A DNA stretch of 5,452 nucleotides from Caulobacteraceae bacterium (GTDB lineage Bacteria > Pseudomonadota > Alphaproteobacteria > Caulobacterales > Caulobacteraceae). The DNA lies in the NCBI GenBank assembly GCA_004144935.1, contig SDZP01000246.1:1-5452 (forward strand), in the 5' to 3' direction. The notes beneath the pieces are model-generated. The model saw nothing but the letters and a program-made list of their open reading frames with translations, had not been told where the DNA came from and searched no databases. This document shows positions 1 through 5,452 of this stretch, one piece after another. Position numbers and translations under genes: made by a program. The number at the start of each line of letters is the position of its first letter. Positions within the stretch are counted from its first letter, which is position 1.

Positions 1-36
1 GACAACCTCCGCCTCGCCTTCCCGCCCTCCACCTGA
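1..36 (+). CDS. 3' end of an unidentified upstream gene (partial)
   Basis: Frame 1 is open from the window edge and reads DNLRLAFPPST, then a TGA at 34-36. The stop lies 10 nt before the ATG of the BufB-like gene, the spacing expected inside an operon, so this is plausibly the tail of the preceding gene. Eleven residues are too few to name the product. In bufferin operons the gene before bufB is usually the precursor peptide bufA, so that is the first candidate, but nothing in these residues (no Cys, no recognisable motif) confirms it. Confidence 0.35.
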   Translation, partial: DNLRLAFPPST

Positions 37-46
37 CGGGACGACG

Positions 47-907
47 ATGGGCAGCGTTTCCCCCCGCCTCGGCCTCCCCCACCTGGGGGATGGCCTTGGC
101 CTGCGGGACGAGCATTTCGGCCATCTGATGCGCACCCCGCCGGACCGGTGGGGGGCGGACTGGTTCGAGATCATCAGCGAGAACTTCATCGGCCATCACG
201 GCTGGGCGGCGCGGGTGCTGGAGCATGTGGCGGCGCACTGTCCGGTGGTGATGCACGGCGTCTCCCTGTCGATCGGCTCGACCGATCCGCTGGACCATGC
301 GTATCTCAGGGGGCTGGCCGACCTGGCGGCGCGGGTCAAACCGGCCTGGATTTCCGACCACCTGTGCTGGACCGGCGTCGGCGGCCACAACAGCCACGAC
401 CTCCTGCCCATGCCGCTGACCGAAGCGGCCCTTGCCCACGTCGCCGACCGGGTGCGGGCCGTGCAGGACATTCTCGGCCGGCCGCTGGTCATCGAAAATC
501 CCAGCAGCTACCTGGAATATTCGGCCAGCCAGATGCCGGAGTGGGAATTCCTTGGCCGCCTGGCCGAGGACACCGGCTGCGGCCTGCTGCTCGACTGCAA
601 CAACGTCCACGTCAGCGCCTTCAACCACCGCCTCGACCCGGTGGCCTATATCCAGGCCCTTCCGGCCGACCACATCGTCCAGGTCCACCTCGCCGGGCCC
701 AGCGATGGCGGCGACCATCTGATGGACACCCACGACCATCCGGTGCCAGACGCCGTCTGGCCGCTCTACGCCCTGGCGCAGCACCGCACCCGCGGCGTCT
801 CCACCCTGCTGGAGTGGGACGCCTCGATCCCGCCCTACGAGGACCTGCTGGCCGAGCTGGGCAAGGCCCGGCTGCACCGCGACCTTCGCGAGGCCGCCGT
901 TGCCTGA
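47..907 (+). CDS. bufB: DUF692 / MNIO-family protein, BufB-like peptide-modifying iron oxidase
   Basis: 286 aa, a usual length for the DUF692 family (multinuclear non-heme iron-dependent oxidases, TIM-barrel fold). Characterised relatives such as MbnB and BufB use a multi-iron site to convert cysteines of a ribosomal precursor peptide into heterocycles for metal binding. Visible family hallmarks are GLGLR (about 16-20), WFEIISENF (39-47), MHGVSLSIGS (69-78), SDHLCW (103-108), VIENPSSYL (148-156), LLDCNNVHVSAFNH (181-194), QVHLAG (212-217), DTHDHPV (227-233) and LLEWD (254-258). The conserved His, Asp and Glu in these blocks (H70, H105, E150, D183, H188, H214, D227, H229, E256) are the likely metal ligands. 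No signal peptide is seen, so the protein should be cytoplasmic. The ATG at 47 follows a CGGGA ribosome site at 38-41 and leaves the usual short N-terminal lead before the first motif. Its 3' end overlaps the BufC-like gene by 8 nt. The family is clear; the Buf subtype is inferred from the DUF2063 neighbour, because the precursor peptide lies outside the window or is absent. Confidence 0.9.
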   Translation: MGSVSPRLGLPHLGDGLGLRDEHFGHLMRTPPDRWGADWFEIISENFIGHHGWAARVLEHVAAHCPVVMHGVSLSIGSTDPLDHAYLRGLADLAARVKPAWISDHLCWTGVGGHNSHDLLPMPLTEAALAHVADRVRAVQDILGRPLVIENPSSYLEYSASQMPEWEFLGRLAEDTGCGLLLDCNNVHVSAFNHRLDPVAYIQALPADHIVQVHLAGPSDGGDHLMDTHDHPVPDAVWPLYALAQHRTRGVSTLLEWDASIPPYEDLLAELGKARLHRDLREAAVA

Positions 908-1700
908 GGTCCCGACGTCCGATCTGGCCGGCCTGCAGACCACCCTGCACCGGGCGGTGACCGCCCCGCGGCCCGACACCTGGGGGCCGGCCGGCGCCCT
1001 GCTGGCGCCCTCGCCGATGAGTCCCGAGCGGCGATTGTCCCTCTACGCCCGGGGCTATCGCGCCCGCCTGCTGGACAGCCTGCGCCATGAGTACCCGGCC
1101 CTGAGCGCCCTGATGGGACCGACCGTCTTCGATCTCTTCGCCGAAGGATATATCGAGGCCTGCCCGCCCGCCTCGCCCAGCCTGCACGACCTGGGCGCCC
1201 GCTTCCCCGCCTGGCTGGAGGAGACCCAGCCGGCCGGGACCGAACAGGACGCCGTCGAGGCGCTGCCCGCCCAGCTGGCGCGCCTGGAACGGGCCTGGTC
1301 CGGCGCCTTGCGCTCGCGCGGACCCGAGGGGCTCGCCCCGCCGCCGGCCGACCTGCTGCTGCACCCCGCCGGCCGGCTGAGGCTGCCGGCCACCACCGTC
1401 CTCCTGCGTCTGGACTTCGACTTCGCGCCCCTGCTGGCCGCCGTCGCCGACGGCGATGCGCCGCCGACCCCGGAGGCCCGCCCGACCCTGGTCGCCATCG
1501 CCCGGGGCGACTACCGGGTGCGCCTGCATACCCTCGGTCCCGGCCGCTTCGCCTGGCTGCAGGCCCTGGGCCCGGATGGCGCATCGGCCCAGGCGGCGGC
1601 GGCCGTGGCGGCGGACGCGGAAGACCCTGGCCGCCTGCTGGCCGACCTCATCCTGTGGCTGCCGATGGCCATTCAGGCGGGTCTGGTCGTCGCCGATTAG
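900..1700 (+). CDS. bufC: DUF2063-family protein, BufC-like partner of the MNIO enzyme
   Basis: 266 aa. The N-terminal half (about 10-137) matches the DUF2063 pattern: an initial LQTTLHRAV helix, RRLSLYARGYRARLLDSL (44-61), HEYPALSALMG (63-73), FDLFAEGYIEACPPASPSL (77-95), then LGARFPAWLE (98-107) and a helix ending near LERAWSGAL. The C-terminal half (about 160-266) has alternating strands and helices (ARGDYRVRLHTLG, RLLADLILWLPM). In known BufC/MbnC-type partners this part binds the precursor peptide leader and delivers it to the MNIO enzyme. The start is a TTG at 900-902, inside the end of bufB, chosen because no ATG lies close upstream in this frame and the family motif begins only about 10 residues in. 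The 8-nt overlap implies translational coupling with bufB. Only a weak GCGAGG-like ribosome site precedes it. The stop is TAG at 1698-1700. The family call is firm; partnership with bufB follows from the established pairing of these families. Confidence 0.85.
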   Translation: MPEVPTSDLAGLQTTLHRAVTAPRPDTWGPAGALLAPSPMSPERRLSLYARGYRARLLDSLRHEYPALSALMGPTVFDLFAEGYIEACPPASPSLHDLGARFPAWLEETQPAGTEQDAVEALPAQLARLERAWSGALRSRGPEGLAPPPADLLLHPAGRLRLPATTVLLRLDFDFAPLLAAVADGDAPPTPEARPTLVAIARGDYRVRLHTLGPGRFAWLQALGPDGASAQAAAAVAADAEDPGRLLADLILWLPMAIQAGLVVAD

Positions 1701-1711
1701 GCCGAAAGGCC
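1700..1711 (+). other. small GC hairpin with GAAA tetraloop after bufC
   Basis: GGCC (1700-1703), GAAA (1704-1707), GGCC (1708-1711) forms a perfect 4-bp G/C stem closed by a GNRA-type tetraloop, starting on the last base of the bufC stop codon. No run of T follows, so it is not a canonical intrinsic terminator. It could protect a 3' end, weakly attenuate transcription, or be chance in such GC-rich DNA. Confidence 0.3.
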
Positions 1712-1734
1712 GGCTCGCGCGTTGCAGGCCCGCC

Positions 1735-2649
1735 ATGACTGCAAAACCCAAGACCTTCGACCTCGACGCCATCATCGTCGGCGCCGGCCCGGCCGGCCTG
1801 ACCGCCGCCATCTACCTTGGCCGATTCAAGCGCAAGATCGCCGTGATCGACGCCGGCGACAGCCGCGCCGCCTGGATTCCGATCACCCACAACCATCCCG
1901 GCTGGCCGGACGGCATCAAGGGTACGGACCTGCTGGCCCGCATCCGGACCCAGGCCGAGCTCTACGGCCCTGACATCCGCAAGGGAACAGTCGAGGCCGT
2001 GACGCCGATCAAGGGCGGCTTCGAGGTCAAGGTCGGCGGCCAGACCGTCACCGCCGCCAACGTCCTGCTGGCCTGCGGGGTCAAGGACAACGACCCGCCC
2101 CTGCCCGGCGTCGAGGAAGCGGTGCGCAAAGCCCTGATCCGCATCTGCCCGATCTGCGACGGCTACGAGGTCTCGGGCCAGGCGGTCGGGGTCATCGGCG
2201 ATGGCGATCTGGGGGCCCGCGAGGCGTTGTTCCTGCTCAACTGGACGGACAGGGTCAGCCTGATCCATGTCGGTCCGAAGAAGGCCCTGTCGCCCGCCTC
2301 GCGCCGCAAGCTGACCAAGGCCGGGGTGACCCTGATCGAGACCCCCTGCCAGAGCGTCGTGCTGGAGAACGACACCCTGACCGCCCTCTGCTTTGGGCCC
2401 GAGGAGACCTTGCGCTTCGACGCCCTCTACGCGGCCCTGGGCTGCGTGGCCCGCTCGGAGCTGGCGGTGCAGGCCGGCGCCAGACTGGACGACCAGAACC
2501 GCCTGATCGTCGACGACCACCAGCAGACCTCCGTCCCCGGCCTGTTCGCCGCCGGCGACCTGGTGCGTGGCCTCAACCAGATCAGCACCGCCGAGGGCGA
2601 GGCCGCCATCGCCGCGACCGCCATACACAACCGGTTGCGAGGGGAATAG
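1735..2649 (+). CDS. thioredoxin-reductase-like FAD-dependent pyridine nucleotide-disulfide oxidoreductase
   Basis: 304 aa, typical of low-molecular-weight thioredoxin-reductase-like flavoproteins. The order is an FAD-binding Rossmann motif IIVGAGPAGL (13-22), the HNHPGWPDGIKG segment (52-63), TrxR-like core with ACGVKDNDPPLPG (113-125), redox motif CPICDG (C138 and C141), a second nucleotide-binding glycine motif VIGDGDLGAREA (153-164), and the FAD-contacting LFAAGD (270-275). It should pass electrons from a reduced pyridine nucleotide through FAD to the C138/C141 disulfide and then to a partner protein. The segment after the second Rossmann strand reads LIHVGPKKAL, not the HRR-type sequence that holds the NADPH 2'-phosphate in classical TrxR, so cofactor and partner may differ and I give no trxB symbol. 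The ATG at 1735 is chosen because it leaves the usual 10-12 residues before the FAD motif and follows CAGG with 6-nt spacing; the longer open frame upstream overlaps bufC and has no family features. It sits 34 bp after bufC, so co-transcription is possible, but a functional link is unproven. Cytoplasmic; no signal peptide. Confidence 0.88.
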   Translation: MTAKPKTFDLDAIIVGAGPAGLTAAIYLGRFKRKIAVIDAGDSRAAWIPITHNHPGWPDGIKGTDLLARIRTQAELYGPDIRKGTVEAVTPIKGGFEVKVGGQTVTAANVLLACGVKDNDPPLPGVEEAVRKALIRICPICDGYEVSGQAVGVIGDGDLGAREALFLLNWTDRVSLIHVGPKKALSPASRRKLTKAGVTLIETPCQSVVLENDTLTALCFGPEETLRFDALYAALGCVARSELAVQAGARLDDQNRLIVDDHQQTSVPGLFAAGDLVRGLNQISTAEGEAAIAATAIHNRLRGE

Positions 2650-2745
2650 ATCTACCTTAGGCCTTACCTGCGGCAGGACCACTTTCGGTTGCCAAGCGGC
2701 GCCGATCGGACAATTCTCTCCTCGAGCCATTGGGGGAGAAGTGCC
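2650..2745 (+). promoter_or_regulatory. 96-bp intergenic region, probable promoter of the lipase-caspase cluster
   Basis: This is the longest gap in the window and is less GC-rich than the genes around it. It contains TTGCCA at 2689-2694, a 5/6 match to a -35 element, and 16 nt further on a poor -10 candidate CAATTC (2711-2716). A short inverted repeat CCTGC/GCAGG (2667-2677) has almost no loop and no T-run, so it is not a convincing terminator. The ribosome site of the lipase-like gene lies at the 3' end. That a promoter is here is inferred from the gap and the change of gene content; the exact elements are uncertain. Confidence 0.3.
2732..2738 (+). promoter_or_regulatory. strong Shine-Dalgarno of the lipase-like gene
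   Basis: GGGGGAG, 7 nt before the ATG at 2746, is the best ribosome-binding site in the window. It decides the start: the TTG at 2689 that opens the same frame lies upstream of it and would add 19 residues without family features in front of the VFVHG strand. Confidence 0.75.
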
Positions 2746-3912
2746 ATGCCGCTGGTGTTCGTTCACGGGGTCGCGACCCGCCAGACGCCGAAGTACAGGG
2801 CCGAGGTCGAGCAGCGGGACGCCCTGTTCCGGCGCCTGGTGATGGGCCAGTTTCATCCGATCTTCGATCCCGACTGGGGCAGCGGGGCGGTCAGGTTCGC
2901 CAAGGGCGGCTGGGTCCCAGAGCCCGGCGCCGACGAGGCTTTCGCGATGGGCGCGGCGACGGTGGCGGACGGCGCCTCGGTCGCCGCCGCGGTGGCGGCC
3001 TCCGACCTGTCGCCTGGTCTCGACCTGGCGCTGGACCTTGCCTTCGGCGCCCTGCTGGCCGAACGCGCCGCGGCCGGCCAGCCGCTCAGCGAGGCGGAGC
3101 TGGCCGCCTTCGAGGCCGGGGTGAAATACCTGGAAGACGGCGGCGACAAGACCGCCTTCAGCGGGCGGGAGACCGATTCCCAGTTCGTCGCCACCCTGGA
3201 GGACGAACTGGCCCCCTTCGCGCCGCAACCGCCGCAGGCCGGTCCCGCCCCTGAGGGCATGGGCGCCGGCGGCGTCTTCTCCGCCATCGGCAGGGCGGTG
3301 AAGACCCTCACCGATCCGCTGCGCAACGGCGCCTCCGACGCCGGCCTGCGGCTGGTGCGGGTTCCCCTGAGCAAGGCGGTCGCCACCTTCCTGGGGGACA
3401 TCTTCGTCTACCTGCGCTGGCGTCAGACCGATGGCGACGCCGGGACCTATAATCGCATCTTCCAGCCGATCGTCACCGATCTGGCCGAGGCCGCCAGACA
3501 GGCCGGGCCTGGCGACAAGCTGGTCGTCGTCGCCCACAGCCTGGGGGCGGTGATCCTCTATGACCTGCTGACCGACGACCGGGCGCTGCAGGCCATCGAG
3601 GCAGCGGCCGGCAAGCCGCTGGCCATCGACGCCTGGATCACGGTCGGGGCCCAGCCGGGCCTGTTCGCCGACATGGGCCTCTATGACCGCCCGACCGACG
3701 CCGACGGCAAACTGGCCCGGCCGGCCTGCGTCAAGGCCTGGCTCAACGTCTTCGACTACACCGACGTGCTGTCCTTCCGGACCACGCCCTTCTTCTCGGG
3801 CGTCGAGGATTTCTCGTTCGACAATGTCTCCGGCGCGCTGGAGGCCCACACCGCCTACTTCCAGCGGCCGGCCTTCTACAAGCGGCTGCGGGCGCGGCTG
3901 AACGCCCTGTGA
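2746..3912 (+). CDS. alpha/beta-hydrolase, lipase-like serine hydrolase with large insert
   Basis: 388 aa. The protein opens directly with the first core strand and oxyanion-type motif PLVFVHG (2-8). The nucleophile elbow is KLVVVAHSLGAV (258-269), with S265 in AHSLG. Acid candidates are D337 and D340 in NVFDYTDVLSF, and the likely catalytic histidine is H368 in EAHTAYF; this Asp/His arrangement is that of lipase-like alpha/beta hydrolases. It should cleave an ester, possibly of a lipid; the substrate cannot be read from sequence. Between the first strand and the nucleophile lie about 250 residues, far more than a minimal fold needs: an Ala-rich helical stretch (about 64-130), a Pro/Gly-rich linker (about 157-176) and further helices, likely a lid or regulatory insert. 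No signal peptide or clear membrane helix, so probably cytoplasmic. The ATG at 2746 is fixed by a strong ribosome site. It is the first gene of a three-gene set; its TGA overlaps the GTG of the caspase-like gene by 4 nt. In this context it is the candidate effector, a role that is inferred. Confidence 0.82.
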   Translation: MPLVFVHGVATRQTPKYRAEVEQRDALFRRLVMGQFHPIFDPDWGSGAVRFAKGGWVPEPGADEAFAMGAATVADGASVAAAVAASDLSPGLDLALDLAFGALLAERAAAGQPLSEAELAAFEAGVKYLEDGGDKTAFSGRETDSQFVATLEDELAPFAPQPPQAGPAPEGMGAGGVFSAIGRAVKTLTDPLRNGASDAGLRLVRVPLSKAVATFLGDIFVYLRWRQTDGDAGTYNRIFQPIVTDLAEAARQAGPGDKLVVVAHSLGAVILYDLLTDDRALQAIEAAAGKPLAIDAWITVGAQPGLFADMGLYDRPTDADGKLARPACVKAWLNVFDYTDVLSFRTTPFFSGVEDFSFDNVSGALEAHTAYFQRPAFYKRLRARLNAL

Positions 3913-5075
3913 CGCGGGTCTATCAGAATCCGGACGCCCAGGTCGGCCTGCGCGCCCTGATCGTCGGGGCGGGCGCCTATCCGGGCGCCAAGGCGCCGGA
4001 CCGTCTGGTGCTCAAGGACCTGACCAGCGTGCCGCCCAGCGTGCTGCTGCTGGCCCGCAAACTGCTGACCGACTGGCGCGGCGACCTGTCCCAGCCCTTG
4101 GTCAGCCTCGACCTGCTGCTCAGCGACCCGGCCGGACCGGCGACCTGGCCCGGGTACGGGGCGGCCGGCGAAATCGCCGCCGGCTCGCCGCTGGACGCCC
4201 CCAGCCGGGCCGCCATCGAGGCCGCCCTGGGCGCCGTGCTGGCCGGGGCGACGAAGGACGACGGCCTGCTGCTGCTGTTCTGCGGCCACGGGGTGGCCAA
4301 GGACGAGCGCTATTTCGTCCCCGGCGATTTCGGCGCCCAGCTCAATCCCTGGAATGTGCTGATCAATCTGGACGAACTGGCGCTGGCCCTGCGGCAGGAG
4401 CCGCCGCGCACCCAATGGCTGTTCTGGGACTGCTGCGCCAACATCCCCGAGCAGATCCTCAACGCCCTGGGCGCCATCGGCAGTTCGCCCCTGCCCCGCG
4501 ACGCCGGGCGGTTGTCGGCCGCCGTCCGCACCCACGGCATGCTGGGCCAGTTCCGCCTCGCCTCGGCGGCGGACGGCGACGAGGCCTTCGGCGTCGCCGA
4601 GGCCCCCTCCCGGTTCATGGAAATGCTGGTGGAGGCGGTCGACGGGGCCGGTTGCGACCGGCGGATCGACCGCAAATGGCAGGTCTATGACGCCGGCATA
4701 AGGTCAGCGATCCAGACCTACGCCGACCGCACGCCCGGCCTGGCCAACCCCGGCTTCTACCGTTTCGTGGTCCCCGCCTCGACGGACACGCCCGTTCCCA
4801 TGCGCTTTCGCCAGCTGCCGGGTCCGCCGCGGTCGATCCTCATCGCCAGCTCCGAGCCCCGCCGCGCCCTGAAGAAGGCCGCGCTGGCGGTGACCCGCGA
4901 CGGCGAGAGCATCCAGCAGCTGCCGGCGCCGCAGCCGTCGGCGGTGCTGCACCTGACCCTTGATCCGGAACGCGAATACCAGGTGACCGCGGCGTTCGAG
5001 GACGGCGCGGTCCAGACCAGGCCCACCTTCGCCTATCTGCCGATGGCCGAGCCGGTGGAGTTCGCCTGGCCATGA
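3909..5075 (+). CDS. caspase-like cysteine peptidase (clan CD, C14-type) with C-terminal beta domain
   Basis: 388 aa. The first strand is RALIVGAGAYPG (15-26), followed by KDLTSVPPSVLLLARKLL (36-53) and PLVSLDLLLS (63-72), a layout I associate with bacterial caspase-family proteins of conflict operons. The catalytic histidine is H127 in LLLLFCGHG (120-128). The catalytic cysteine is in LFWDCCAN (171-178), most likely C176, which matches the Cys of the usual DAC/DCC motif; C175 sits beside it. Residues about 308-388 are separate from the peptidase fold and rich in beta pattern (SILIASS, ALAVTRDG, VLHLTL, YQVTAAFEDG), suggesting an Ig-like or carboxypeptidase-regulatory-like sandwich. It would cleave proteins after a specific residue, but whether Asp, Arg or Lys cannot be told from sequence. 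Cytoplasmic, no signal peptide. The GTG start at 3909 overlaps the lipase stop (GTGA) with no good ribosome site, implying translational coupling; the first motif begins close after it. The 3' end overlaps the next gene by ATGA. Caspase-like fold is confident; biological role is inference. Confidence 0.85.
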   Translation: MTRVYQNPDAQVGLRALIVGAGAYPGAKAPDRLVLKDLTSVPPSVLLLARKLLTDWRGDLSQPLVSLDLLLSDPAGPATWPGYGAAGEIAAGSPLDAPSRAAIEAALGAVLAGATKDDGLLLLFCGHGVAKDERYFVPGDFGAQLNPWNVLINLDELALALRQEPPRTQWLFWDCCANIPEQILNALGAIGSSPLPRDAGRLSAAVRTHGMLGQFRLASAADGDEAFGVAEAPSRFMEMLVEAVDGAGCDRRIDRKWQVYDAGIRSAIQTYADRTPGLANPGFYRFVVPASTDTPVPMRFRQLPGPPRSILIASSEPRRALKKAALAVTRDGESIQQLPAPQPSAVLHLTLDPEREYQVTAAFEDGAVQTRPTFAYLPMAEPVEFAWP

Positions 5076-5452
5076 GCATGCTGCGCATCCAGAGCCACGA
5101 ACGCCTCGGCCCGCTGGACGTGACCGTCCATCGCCCCGGGGGCGAGGACATCGACTTCGCCCTGTCGTCGGGCCACACCGAGCACAGTATCGATGTCGAG
5201 GACGGTCTTTACGCCGTGGTCGCCCGCCGGCCGAATGGCGAACAGCTTCGGCAGACGGTGACGGTGGCCGGCGAGACCGTGCAGGTGCGCCTGGGCGAGC
5301 AGGTGCCGCCGACCCCCAACGAGTTCATGGCCGCCGAGACCGAGCGGGGCCAGATCAGGCCCGCCCCGACCTACAAGGCGCGGATCGGCCTGTCTCCGGG
5401 CATCCTGCTGGCCGGGGCGGCGGGCCGGGGGCTGGCCAATGCGGTCTCCGGG
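5072..5452 (+). CDS. unrecognised protein, N-terminal 127 residues, beta-rich start (partial, runs off window)
   Basis: The frame is open from the ATG at 5072 to the window edge (127 codons, no stop). The ATG overlaps the caspase-like stop (ATGA), so it belongs to the same translationally coupled set; a second in-frame ATG at 5078 is an alternative start. Residues about 13-75 show alternating hydrophobic strands (LDVTVHR, IDFAL, HSIDVEDGLYAVVARRPNG, RQTVTVAGETVQVRL), resembling a small beta-sandwich domain. A Pro/Glu-rich linker (about 76-100) follows, then a Gly/Ala/Leu-rich segment (about 105-127) that could be the start of a helical or membrane-associated region but is cut off. I do not recognise the family. 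Codon use matches its neighbours. By position it could be the sensor, scaffold or substrate of the caspase-like peptidase, but the sequence in hand does not decide this. Confidence 0.75.
   Translation, partial: MSMLRIQSHERLGPLDVTVHRPGGEDIDFALSSGHTEHSIDVEDGLYAVVARRPNGEQLRQTVTVAGETVQVRLGEQVPPTPNEFMAAETERGQIRPAPTYKARIGLSPGILLAGAAGRGLANAVSG

Noticed and set aside
1456..1734. N-terminal extension of the flavoprotein reading frame into bufC
   Set aside because: The extension is Arg/Pro-rich, overlaps bufC in another frame and precedes a well-placed ATG (1735) with a ribosome site and the standard distance to the FAD motif.
621..1811. 396-codon open frame on the - strand
   Set aside because: Antisense to bufB and bufC, low-complexity Arg/Gly/Ala/Gln-rich translation, no motif; the sense frames carry clear family hallmarks.
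2667..2677. CCTGC/GCAGG inverted repeat as terminator of the flavoprotein gene
   Set aside because: The loop would be a single base at full pairing and no T-run follows; not a functional intrinsic terminator by inspection.
2689..2745. TTG-initiated 19-residue extension of the hydrolase
   Set aside because: It lies upstream of the strong GGGGGAG site; the ATG at 2746 leads directly into the VFVHG strand.
1648..3849. 733-codon open frame on the - strand
   Set aside because: It runs antisense across the C-terminus of bufC, the whole flavoprotein gene and most of the hydrolase gene. Its translation is Gly/Arg/Gln/Asp-rich without domain motifs, as expected for a shadow frame in very GC-rich DNA.
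1019..3930. Several GANTC sites (for example 1019, 1823, 1875, 3174, 3926) as CcrM-type regulatory methylation sites
   Set aside because: All those found are inside coding sequence, with none in a promoter region, so they say nothing about regulation here.
1..5452. Mobile elements, CRISPR arrays, tRNA or rRNA genes, long direct repeats
   Set aside because: No transposase or integrase motifs, no regularly spaced repeats, no terminal inverted repeats and no RNA-gene-like folds were seen on either strand.

Overview
This 5.45 kb window is very GC-rich (I judge about 70% by eye), with strong G/C preference at third codon positions, long spurious antisense ORFs and tightly packed, overlapping genes. 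Every gene I can support is on the + strand. The gene content (a BufB/BufC-type pair, a thioredoxin-reductase-like flavoprotein) and the base composition suggest a Caulobacterales-type alphaproteobacterium such as Caulobacter, Phenylobacterium or Brevundimonas. That placement is inference; no phylogenetic marker gene is present.

Layout. (1) Positions 1-1700 hold the 3' tip of an unidentified upstream gene, then a DUF692/MNIO-family protein (BufB-like) and a DUF2063-family protein (BufC-like) that overlap by 8 nt. In known systems this pair modifies cysteines of a small secreted metal-binding precursor peptide (a bufferin). No precursor is visible here; it would be expected just upstream. (2) Positions 1735-2649 encode a stand-alone thioredoxin-reductase-like FAD oxidoreductase. 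It has a redox CxxC but lacks the usual Arg-rich NADPH-phosphate motif. (3) After a 96-bp gap, the longest non-coding stretch, a new cluster starts behind a strong Shine-Dalgarno: a serine alpha/beta hydrolase (lipase-like, 388 aa), a caspase-like cysteine peptidase (388 aa) and the first 127 residues of an unrecognised protein that runs off the window. These three are chained by 4-nt GTGA and ATGA stop/start overlaps and almost certainly form one co-translated unit.

The lipase-caspase-unknown cluster is the most interesting part. Caspase-like proteases next to a membrane- or metabolite-damaging effector recur in bacterial conflict and cell-suicide systems, and here the would-be effector is a lipase-like hydrolase carrying a large insert. 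The caspase-like protein's C-terminal tail and the third protein's N-terminus both look like small beta-sandwich modules, possibly used for assembly or sensing. A defence or programmed-death role is a hypothesis, not something the sequence proves.
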